64,000 bases of DNA from Fulvivirga sediminis (GTDB taxonomy: Bacteria; Bacteroidota; Bacteroidia; Cytophagales; Cyclobacteriaceae): NCBI RefSeq assembly GCF_016757215.1, contig NZ_JAESIY010000005.1, positions 248,001 through 312,000 on the forward strand, read 5' to 3'. Positions within the stretch are counted from its first letter, which is position 1, and every line of letters begins with the position of its first letter. The notes under the pieces were generated by a model. That model searched no databases, was not told where the DNA came from, and was given only the letters and a program-made list of their open reading frames with translations. Shown here piece by piece: positions 15,761-23,352 of this stretch. Both the position numbers and the translations under genes were made by a program.

Positions 15761-17119
15761 ATGTCTAAGTTTTTAGTGTTCGTAGTAGAAGATGATGAGT
15801 GGTACAGAGAGCTGCTCAGTCATAACATTGCTCTTAATCCTGATTTTGAAATAAAGAAATTTGACAGTGCCAAAGCTGTACTTCAGGAGCTTGACAAAAA
15901 CCCCAATGCCATCACGCTAGACTATCGGCTACCAGACATGGAAGGCGAAAAAGTACTACAGCAAATCAAAGCCTATAATCCTGAAATAGAAGTAATCATT
16001 ATTTCTGAGCAGGAAAAAATAGAAACTGCTGTAAATCTCCTCAACCTGGGGGCTTATGACTACATAGTTAAATCCAGAGACATTAGAGATAAGCTACTGA
16101 ACACGCTTAACAACATACGTAAGCAGGCCTCTTTACAGGCCAGAGTAGCTAACCTACAAGAGGAAGTTGAAAAAAAATACAGCTTTGAAAATAGTATAAT
16201 AGGCCATAGCGAAAGTATTAAGAAGGTTTTCGCCCTTATAGAAAAGGCTGTAAGCAATAACATTAGCGTCACCATTACTGGAGAAACCGGAACGGGGAAA
16301 GAGCTGGTAGCCAAGGCCACACATTATAATTCAGCCCGAAAAAATCAGCCTTTTGTACCTGTGAACGTAGCTGCCATCCCAAAAGAATTAATTGAAAGTG
16401 AGCTCTTCGGTCATGAAAAGGGCTCATTTACAGGTGCCAATTATCAAAGAATAGGCAAGTTTGAAGAAGCTGATAAAGGCACACTATTTCTCGACGAAAT
16501 AGGAGAAATGGATCTTACCCTGCAAGCAAAATTACTACGAGTACTGCAAGAAAAAGAAGTAACTCGTGTGGGAAGCAATAAAACCATCAAAATAGATTGC
16601 AGGATCATTGTGGCTACGCACCGTAATTTATTACAAGAGGTAAAAAAAGGAAAGTTCCGTGAAGACTTATACTTCAGGCTGTTCGGCCTTACCATAGATA
16701 TGCCTCCTCTAAGAGAAAGAGATAAAGACATTATTACTCTGGCTAAATATTTCATTAATAGATTTTGCCAGGAGAATAAAAAAGAACCACCGGTGCTTAG
16801 TAACAAAGCGCAAAAAAAACTCCTCAACTATACATATCCAGGCAATGTACGCGAGCTAAAATCTGTAATAGAATTGGCCGTGGTAATGTCTAACAATGAT
16901 GAAATAACTGAAGATGACATTAACTTCAGCAATAATGAAGAGCTATACGACCCGCCTACACATGGCCTTACACTTAAAGAGCATACTACCCGGATCATAA
17001 AACTCTATTTGAAAAAGCACAACGATAATATTAAAGAAGCCGCTAAAGAATTAGATATAGGTTACTCTACCATATATCGTGTATTAAAAAATGAAAACAT
17101 GGAGGAGGACGAAGTATAA
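15761..17119 (+). CDS. NtrC-family sigma-54 response regulator
   Basis: 452 residues. REC 1-120 with Asp54 (AITLDYRLPD). AAA+ domain ~145-380 with Walker A GETGTGKE, sigma-54 contact loop ELFGHEKGSFTGA (GSFTGA variant of GAFTGA), Walker B GTLFLDEIGEMD and arginine finger region. A C-terminal Fis-type helix-turn-helix, AAKELDIGYSTIYRVLKN, ends the protein. It activates RpoN promoters when phosphorylated. Gene order makes the upstream hybrid kinase its likely partner. A sigma-54-like sequence lies upstream of the lipoprotein gene at 18928. Confidence 0.95.
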   Translation: MSKFLVFVVEDDEWYRELLSHNIALNPDFEIKKFDSAKAVLQELDKNPNAITLDYRLPDMEGEKVLQQIKAYNPEIEVIIISEQEKIETAVNLLNLGAYDYIVKSRDIRDKLLNTLNNIRKQASLQARVANLQEEVEKKYSFENSIIGHSESIKKVFALIEKAVSNNISVTITGETGTGKELVAKATHYNSARKNQPFVPVNVAAIPKELIESELFGHEKGSFTGANYQRIGKFEEADKGTLFLDEIGEMDLTLQAKLLRVLQEKEVTRVGSNKTIKIDCRIIVATHRNLLQEVKKGKFREDLYFRLFGLTIDMPPLRERDKDIITLAKYFINRFCQENKKEPPVLSNKAQKKLLNYTYPGNVRELKSVIELAVVMSNNDEITEDDINFSNNEELYDPPTHGLTLKEHTTRIIKLYLKKHNDNIKEAAKELDIGYSTIYRVLKNENMEEDEV

Positions 17120-17174
17120 GTCCTCTCCTTTCTCTTTCCTACACTACTTCCCCCCTATTTCTGCTCTTTAGAAA

Positions 17175-17207
17175 TTTTCATTTTAACAAAATTTGTCAAA
17201 ATGAAAA
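17175..17207 (+). repeat. AT-rich inverted repeat after the NtrC-type gene
   Basis: A 10-bp perfect inverted repeat, TTTTCATTTT (17175-17184) and AAAATGAAAA (17198-17207), lies between two signalling genes. It could be a weak terminator or a binding site for the upstream regulator. No GC core is present. Confidence 0.35.
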
Positions 17208-17327
17208 GGACTTTTACTTTTTACAAAAAATCAATAAACTGATTTTCAGTAACTTATAATTATTTTTCGATTTGGAACGAGATTGGAAATACATCTGGCA
17301 TATTACAAATCGCTTGAACGAAAATGA

Positions 17328-17768
17328 ATGGATGTAGTAAAAAAAGAGATCAAAATAGCCATAGTTGAAGACGATATATTTTATGCAGAAGCTCTTAGAA
17401 AATACATAGACAATGAGTTCTCTAAAAGTGGAAACAGCTTAGATGTAAAGGTTAACCATTACCTCTCAGCGCAACAATGTCTAGAAGAGACAGATGCCGA
17501 CGTAGACATTATATTACTCGACTATTACTTAGAAGATGACGCAGGTGATATTCCATTTCCGGGCATATCACTTTTGAGAGCTATCAATAGTTATTGGAAG
17601 AGATCAAAAGTGATAGTGATTTCTGGACAAAACAACCAGGAAGTAACTATAGAACTGTTTCAGAATGGAATATATGAGTACATCATGAAAGATGAACAAA
17701 CATTTTCAAGGCTCTCCTCTACATTAAGAAGAGCCATTAGAGAAAAGATTTTAGATTATTACATATAA
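17328..17768 (+). CDS. stand-alone response-regulator receiver
   Basis: 146 residues, one REC domain. The acidic pocket is AIVEDDIFYAEALR, the phospho-acceptor Asp65 is in IILLDYYLEDD, the Ser region is VIVISGQNN, and the Lys is in IMKDEQTF. No DNA-binding or enzymatic output. A 208-bp gap separates it from the NtrC-type gene, so it may have its own promoter. It may buffer the same phosphorelay or signal to the downstream envelope proteins. Confidence 0.88.
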   Translation: MDVVKKEIKIAIVEDDIFYAEALRKYIDNEFSKSGNSLDVKVNHYLSAQQCLEETDADVDIILLDYYLEDDAGDIPFPGISLLRAINSYWKRSKVIVISGQNNQEVTIELFQNGIYEYIMKDEQTFSRLSSTLRRAIREKILDYYI

Positions 17769-17827
17769 AAAAAGGGTATTGAAACTCCCTGAAAAGTTTC
17801 TAAAAACAGAAATCAACAATTACCAAT

Positions 17828-18730
17828 ATGAAAACTATTCAAAGATATATAGCAGTATTACTTATAGCACCAGCATTTGTAGCCTGTAACCAGAAGAAAG
17901 TAGATCAGTTAACTTCAGAAAACCAAGAGCTATCATCAGAGAAGCAAGAGCTGAGCACTGAACTGGAAGATTACATGAAAACCTTCAACGAAATAGAAGC
18001 TAATCTTAAAGAAATTAAATCAAGAGAAGATAAAATTAATTTAAGCACTTCAGATAACGTAGAATATAAAGAAGATGACGCGAAAAAAGCTGTAGTAAAT
18101 GACATCAAAGCCATCAACACTTTGATGGCTGAGAATAGAGCTAAAATGAGCGAGTTACAAACTAAGCTTAACACAAACAGTAGTGAGTTTAAGAAAATGG
18201 TAGCTAACCTTAATTACAGAATTAAGCAGAAAGATAATGAGATCGCCACCATGAAAGGTGACCTTGAAAAGCTTAATATAGAAAAAGAGCAGCTTACAGA
18301 GAATGTAGAACATTTAACTTATACAGTTGATACTCTTTCAAATGCCAATAGCGAAAAAACTGAAGTTATCGCTAACCAAACAAAAACTATAGAGGAACAA
18401 ACTGAGTCTTTAAATACTGGCTATGTAGCTATAGGTACCAAAAAAGACCTTGAAGAAGAAGAGGTTATCACCAAAGAAGGTGGTGTATTAGGCTTAGGTG
18501 CTACAGAAAAACTTAAAGCAGATATGAACAATAAGGCCTTTAGTAAGATTGATATATCTAAGACTAATAGTATACCCGTATTTGCTAAAAAGCTTGAGTT
18601 AGTAACTAGTCACCCTACAGACTCTTATGAGTTAGCTTGGAATGATCAGGATCAGATAGAAAAATTAGTAATTCTTAACCCTGCTAAATTCTGGAACTCA
18701 TCTAAATACTTAGTAGTGAAAGTTAACTAA
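17828..18730 (+). CDS. coiled-coil lipoprotein
   Basis: 300 residues. The lipoprotein signal ends in lipobox FVAC (Cys20). Residues ~25-200 are a long heptad-repeat coiled coil rich in Glu, Lys, Asn and Leu (QLTSENQELSSEKQELSTEL). A ~100-residue globular C-terminus follows (VLGLGATEKLKADMNNKAF). Probably anchored on the periplasmic side of a membrane. No family name recognised. It follows the receiver gene by 59 bases and ends before a strong terminator. Confidence 0.75.
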   Translation: MKTIQRYIAVLLIAPAFVACNQKKVDQLTSENQELSSEKQELSTELEDYMKTFNEIEANLKEIKSREDKINLSTSDNVEYKEDDAKKAVVNDIKAINTLMAENRAKMSELQTKLNTNSSEFKKMVANLNYRIKQKDNEIATMKGDLEKLNIEKEQLTENVEHLTYTVDTLSNANSEKTEVIANQTKTIEEQTESLNTGYVAIGTKKDLEEEEVITKEGGVLGLGATEKLKADMNNKAFSKIDISKTNSIPVFAKKLELVTSHPTDSYELAWNDQDQIEKLVILNPAKFWNSSKYLVVKVN

Positions 18731-18752
18731 TAGCACATATTTAATGCAATTC

Positions 18753-18786
18753 ACAGAAGGGTTCTACCACAGAACCCTTCTGTTTT
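18753..18786 (+). terminator. intrinsic terminator
   Basis: A 13-bp perfect stem, ACAGAAGGGTTCT (18753-18765) and AGAACCCTTCTGT (18771-18783), with a 5-base loop and then TTT. It ends the transcript of the coiled-coil lipoprotein. Confidence 0.9.
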
Positions 18787-18870
18787 ACATTGTGTATAAT
18801 AATTTCTACACTAAGGGGTTATATGCGCAAAACATGCTTTAATATTGCATATCAGACCTTTTACAACAAA

Positions 18871-18886
18871 TTGGCATACTTTTTAC
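18871..18886 (+). promoter_or_regulatory. sigma-54-like promoter candidate
   Basis: TTGGCATACTTTTTAC matches the RpoN -24 box (TTGGCA) with T-rich spacing to a -12 box that reads TTAC rather than TTGC. It lies 42 bases before the ATG of the lipoprotein gene and just after a terminator, as a promoter should. The missing -12 G is a real weakness. Confidence 0.3.
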
Positions 18887-18927
18887 TTTAAAACATTCAA
18901 ATCTTAAAAATCTTAAAGAATTAACCT

Positions 18928-19479
18928 ATGATACAATCACAATCTCAGAGGAAATCCAAATCACTCTCACAGTATTTATTAATGGCTATGGTGGCGCTTT
19001 TAATAATGTTTAGTGCAGGGTGTAAGAGTAAAAAACAAGCCGGGGATATCTCTGATGCTGACGCTGAAAAAGCAAAGATGGAACAAGAAGCCAGACAAAG
19101 AGAACTGGAAGCTGAAAGAAGAAGAGCTGAAGAAGAAAGATTAGCCAGAGAAAAAGCCAGAGCTGAGGCAGAGGCCGCTGCAGCTGCTGCTAACAAGCCA
19201 GAAAACAAATTAGCTGATTATTTTGAAGCCATTGCTAACGCATCTTCGACCTCTTCGGCCAACAGTAGTATCAATGAGGCATTAACCCTGTTTTCATCTC
19301 CTGACGCACCTGTTCTAATCGTTATTAGCCAATCAGGCAGTCAAAAAGATTATGACAGACCTACTACCATAAAAGAATACCTGAACTACCTGAAAGATCA
19401 GAAAAAGAATGTCAACCGAATAAGTGATCTTCAGTTTGACGCTTCCGGAAAAATAAAAGAAGTAGAACTTGCTAAATAA
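18928..19479 (+). CDS. lipoprotein with charged helical region
   Basis: 183 residues. A signal peptide ends in lipobox MFSAGC (Cys32). Residues ~45-90 are an Ala/Glu/Arg-rich single helix (ELEAERRRAEEERLAREKAR), followed by a ~90-residue globular C-terminus (DAPVLIVISQSGSQKDYDRP) that reads like a small alpha/beta domain. It is first of a tightly packed set of envelope genes ending with PBP1A. Family unknown. Confidence 0.75.
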   Translation: MIQSQSQRKSKSLSQYLLMAMVALLIMFSAGCKSKKQAGDISDADAEKAKMEQEARQRELEAERRRAEEERLAREKARAEAEAAAAAANKPENKLADYFEAIANASSTSSANSSINEALTLFSSPDAPVLIVISQSGSQKDYDRPTTIKEYLNYLKDQKKNVNRISDLQFDASGKIKEVELAK

Positions 19480-19509
19480 TTGAAGATATACAGCTTAAAA
19501 ATAGAGACT

Positions 19510-20085
19510 ATGAATAAATATAATATAATAATCGCTTCACTATTCTTTTTAGCCTTAGGAAATGTTTACGGCCAGAGCGCTGACATTAGCCCTGAAAGAA
19601 AACAGGCCATCGATTCGCTGGCATTAGAGAAAGTGAGAGACTTAAGTAAATACATTAGTATAATCGGTAATAAGGAAACACCATTTTCTGAGGCTAATCG
19701 TGTAATGGACAGAGCTGAAGAGCTATTTGCCACCGATAGTGAAATTGGTGTATCATCATTAAGCACTAATGATATTAACTATTACAAAATCAGAAAATAC
19801 TTCGAAAGACTTATGGCCCTTAACTATGACAGGGTAAAAATAAAATGGTATGACATCCATTACATAAGTGACTTAGAGCGTCAGCCTGATGGCCGTTACG
19901 TAGGAGTAGTTACAGTATATCAAAGATTTGAAGGTACTTCTGACGATGGCATGGAATACAAAGACACCACTAAAAAGGACATAACCATCTACGTAGAAAG
20001 AAAGCAAACTCAAATTTCCGGACGTACCATAGAATTCTGGGACGTAATGTTAGGAGATATTAGAGTTACAGAAACTACCGCATGA
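19510..20085 (+). CDS. secreted protein of unknown function
   Basis: 191 residues from the ATG at 19510. I prefer this over the in-frame TTG at 19480 because it puts a clean signal peptide (MNKYNIIIASLFFLALGNVYGQ) at the N-terminus. The mature part alternates helix and strand (YYKIRKYFERLMALNYDRV; VGVVTVYQRFEGTSDDG) and looks like a periplasmic NTF2-like fold, but I cannot confirm this. It overlaps the next gene by four bases (ATGA). Confidence 0.7.
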   Translation: MNKYNIIIASLFFLALGNVYGQSADISPERKQAIDSLALEKVRDLSKYISIIGNKETPFSEANRVMDRAEELFATDSEIGVSSLSTNDINYYKIRKYFERLMALNYDRVKIKWYDIHYISDLERQPDGRYVGVVTVYQRFEGTSDDGMEYKDTTKKDITIYVERKQTQISGRTIEFWDVMLGDIRVTETTA

Positions 20086-20921
20086 AGTCGTTCTTAAGAA
20101 GTTCAATATATTTTATAATACTATTCTCATCCATACACTCACAAGCTCAAATTGTGGGTGATATGGATGATGAAAGTAAACTCTACGCTGAGACTAAGCA
20201 GGTAAACCAGTTCTTCAGAAGATTTAATGGAGAAGAAGATGAAAAGGGTGATCGCTATTACCCAAAAGATCGTCAATATCAAGACGCTAAACTCAGACAG
20301 AAGTATATAAGTATACTTTTTGATTCGCAGAACAGAGGCATTAAAAATGATCTGAAAGAAGAGTTTATCAGCAACGTTACGTCTAAGGAAGCTCCAAAAA
20401 TTCTTGATTTCCATGGAGACAAATGGTTTTCAGAAGTGCATACTACCTTCAGCTACGAGGGTAAAGATATACCTATAGTACTGTTTATGAAGCTGGAGAG
20501 AGAGAGCAAAGGATATAAATGGGGAATATTTAAAGTATACGCAGATGTGTTTAAAGACTACTTAAAAAAAGACACTTCTAATCATGATAAATTCCTGCAT
20601 CCTTTAAGTCATGAATTAGATTTCATGAACCTGAGAAAAGCACTTAACGAAAATCAGCAAAGTGTTAGCCAGTTTACGGCTAATAACTACAAGCCTGATT
20701 ACCTCACTTTGTTTTTATATGAAATAAAAAAAGGTGATCTTAAGTTCAAAACAATTCAAAATGTAAAATTCCATTTTTTCCAATTAAACGGCTGGTACTT
20801 TGAGCTCTCTGAGTTTAACAGGCCTGGCTACAATACAGGCTGGCTGATGTCTAACCTGGTAAAAGTAGCTGACAAGGATAAAGACCTTTTGGAAAAATAT
20901 ATCTATTATGAAAATAAATAA
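20082..20921 (+). CDS. secreted protein of unknown function
   Basis: 279 residues with a signal peptide ending SQAQ at about 23. The mature region is charged and mixed alpha/beta (WFSEVHTTFSYEGKDIPIVL; WGIFKVYADVFKDYL). It starts in the stop of the preceding secreted protein and overlaps the LRR gene start by 14 bases, so the three are translated together. No recognisable catalytic motif. Confidence 0.7.
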   Translation: MKSFLRSSIYFIILFSSIHSQAQIVGDMDDESKLYAETKQVNQFFRRFNGEEDEKGDRYYPKDRQYQDAKLRQKYISILFDSQNRGIKNDLKEEFISNVTSKEAPKILDFHGDKWFSEVHTTFSYEGKDIPIVLFMKLERESKGYKWGIFKVYADVFKDYLKKDTSNHDKFLHPLSHELDFMNLRKALNENQQSVSQFTANNYKPDYLTLFLYEIKKGDLKFKTIQNVKFHFFQLNGWYFELSEFNRPGYNTGWLMSNLVKVADKDKDLLEKYIYYENK

Positions 20922-23349
20922 ATTGACCTACCTTATCCTGATACTTTTTCTATCAGGACTTAGCCATGTAAGCTTCTCTCAACAGAAAATTGAGGAGGAA
21001 CAAATGGATCAGTATGAAGAAAAAGTAAAGGAGATCGTTAATTTCCTTGAATATGTACTCAATACTCTGGGCGATAAATCTACCTCCGCCCGGGATAAGG
21101 ATGTCATTATTAACCAGAGTTTCACCAAAATATTTAGAGATACCGAAGTACAAGTAGAAGATGATCTCGATGAAGCAAGAGACGTAATAACCAACAAAGA
21201 TGTACAGGCCTACCTAAAGGATATTGATTTCTTCTTTAAAGAAGTAAAATTCGATTTTAATGTAGAAGATATCAGCCATTATATCAATGATAACGGCGAG
21301 CTTTTCTTTAAAGTAAGTATGACCAGAAATCTGAAAGGAATATCTCTTGAAGGCGACTCTGTAAACAACACCAAAAAACGATTTATAGAAGTAAATCTAG
21401 ATCAAGAAGCTCAAGATCTCAAAATAGTAAGCTTATACACCAACCCGCTCAACCAAAAAGAAGCTTTAGCCAAGTGGTGGAATGCCCTTTCATATGAGTG
21501 GAAAGCTATTTTTAAAAGAAAAGCTGGCGTAACACAAACAGCCACTGATAGTGATATAAAACACATCACTGAAATAGATGAATTAGACATTTCTGACAAT
21601 AAGTATATTACCAACATAGAGCCTCTTTCTGTATTGAGTAATCTCAAAAGATTAGACATTTCCAATACCAATATTGAGGATCTTAAACCTATCAGAAACC
21701 TGACTAATTTGGAGGAGCTGAATGTATCATTCACTCAAATAACCACTTTAGAAGCACTGAAATATGCCAGCTCACTCAAATATTTACAGGCGCAGCATAC
21801 CCCACTTAATGACATAAGTATACTATCTCGCCTTACTAAGCTTCAAAACATAAACTTGAATAGTACTCAAGTACAGGACTTCACAGCACTATCTGGCGCT
21901 AAGCAACTTATTACATTAAATTTATCGAAGACTAACCTATATACTCTGATTCCTATTGGTAATATTACGGCCCTTAAAGAACTAAATATATCAGGCACCC
22001 CAATAGATAATCTGGGATCTCTCAGCAACCTTTCTCAGCTCGAAATATTGAAGGCAGATAGCACTCCTATATATTCGCTAGATCCTTTAAAAGGTATGGC
22101 TCAGCTAAAGATATTGTCCATCAACTATACCACTATTGATGATTTGAGCCCTCTTGGCTCCATAAGTACTTTAGAAAAAGTATACTGCGACAGCACTAAT
22201 ATTTCTAAAGATGATGCCAATGACTTTATGGCCTCTAACACTGGCATATTAGTGATTTTTGAATCTGATGATCTTAAAAGCTGGTGGGGAAATCTGAGCA
22301 TTGCATGGCAAGATATTATTAAAAAATTCGTGCCTATAGAAGGAGAAACCCCGTCTAAAGAAGAGCTTGCGAAAATTACGGCCCTCGACTCTATCAATTT
22401 TGACAACAATCTTTATATACAGAACCTAGAGCCATTAAGTAAACTAAGAAAATTAAAAAAACTGATTGCTTCTAACACTGCCATCGCTGATCTATCTCCT
22501 ATTTCAGGCTTTCGAAATCTAAATTACCTAGATGTAAGCAACACTAAAGTAGAAGATTTTAATACTCTTTCTCAATTTCAGCAATTAGAGGTACTAAAAG
22601 CTAACAGAACTGCTCTAACTTCTTTAGACACCCTAATGGAGCTAAGCAGACTAAGACTGATAGAAGTAGATTTCACTATGATTAAAGAACCGGAAGTAGA
22701 GGCGTTCTTAACCCAACACCCAGATGCTCTTATCATTTTTAAATCCGAGTATTTAACAGCTTGGTGGGGAGATCTATCTTCTGAATGGAGAAATATTTTC
22801 TCTATACAAACTTCTTTAGGTGGTGATCCTAATAAATATCAGCTCCATAAACTGATTGAATTGACGAGTGTTACTTTTTCTGAAGCAAATGTATCAAGCC
22901 TTAAACCACTGGAAAACTTCGTTAGAATAAAAGAATTGAAGTTTACGGGTACTGGTATTTCTGACCTAAGCATTTTAGGTAAGTTCAAATCATTAGAAAG
23001 GCTGCAAGCCAGCAAAAGCCCTGTTTCGGAGTTAGAGCCACTTGCTAAACTTTCTAACTTAAAGTATCTGGATATTTCCAATACTCCTGTTGATGATTTG
23101 AAACCATTAAGCGAACTTTATAGCTTGGAAGAAATTAACTGCGCTGGTACTCAGATTAAAAGACTTCGAGACTTAGATAACTTAGCTAATTTAAAGGTAT
23201 TGGACTGCTCTAATACTAACATAAAAAAGCTGGACGAAGTAGCTCATTTGAGCCTGAAGGTGCTAAAATGTTATAATACCAGAACATCAGACGGACGCGT
23301 TGAGGATTTTAAAGAGACCAATCCTGAATGCAATGTGATATACTATTAA
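20908..23349 (+). CDS. secreted leucine-rich-repeat protein with three repeated modules
   Basis: 813 residues with a signal peptide (ending VSFSQQ). Residues ~25-180 are a non-LRR head. Three LRR blocks follow with ~22-residue units of the type L-L-N-S-T-x-I-x-D-L-x-P-L (LKRLDISNTNIEDLKPI), as in internalin-type proteins. Each block is introduced by the same Trp motif: WWNALSYEWKAIF, WWGNLSIAWQDII and WWGDLSSEWRNIF, at about 190, 455 and 615. No anchor or sorting tail, so probably periplasmic. Likely a protein-protein interaction scaffold made with the neighbouring envelope proteins. Confidence 0.85.
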   Translation: MKINKLTYLILILFLSGLSHVSFSQQKIEEEQMDQYEEKVKEIVNFLEYVLNTLGDKSTSARDKDVIINQSFTKIFRDTEVQVEDDLDEARDVITNKDVQAYLKDIDFFFKEVKFDFNVEDISHYINDNGELFFKVSMTRNLKGISLEGDSVNNTKKRFIEVNLDQEAQDLKIVSLYTNPLNQKEALAKWWNALSYEWKAIFKRKAGVTQTATDSDIKHITEIDELDISDNKYITNIEPLSVLSNLKRLDISNTNIEDLKPIRNLTNLEELNVSFTQITTLEALKYASSLKYLQAQHTPLNDISILSRLTKLQNINLNSTQVQDFTALSGAKQLITLNLSKTNLYTLIPIGNITALKELNISGTPIDNLGSLSNLSQLEILKADSTPIYSLDPLKGMAQLKILSINYTTIDDLSPLGSISTLEKVYCDSTNISKDDANDFMASNTGILVIFESDDLKSWWGNLSIAWQDIIKKFVPIEGETPSKEELAKITALDSINFDNNLYIQNLEPLSKLRKLKKLIASNTAIADLSPISGFRNLNYLDVSNTKVEDFNTLSQFQQLEVLKANRTALTSLDTLMELSRLRLIEVDFTMIKEPEVEAFLTQHPDALIIFKSEYLTAWWGDLSSEWRNIFSIQTSLGGDPNKYQLHKLIELTSVTFSEANVSSLKPLENFVRIKELKFTGTGISDLSILGKFKSLERLQASKSPVSELEPLAKLSNLKYLDISNTPVDDLKPLSELYSLEEINCAGTQIKRLRDLDNLANLKVLDCSNTNIKKLDEVAHLSLKVLKCYNTRTSDGRVEDFKETNPECNVIYY

Positions 23350-23352
23350 AAT

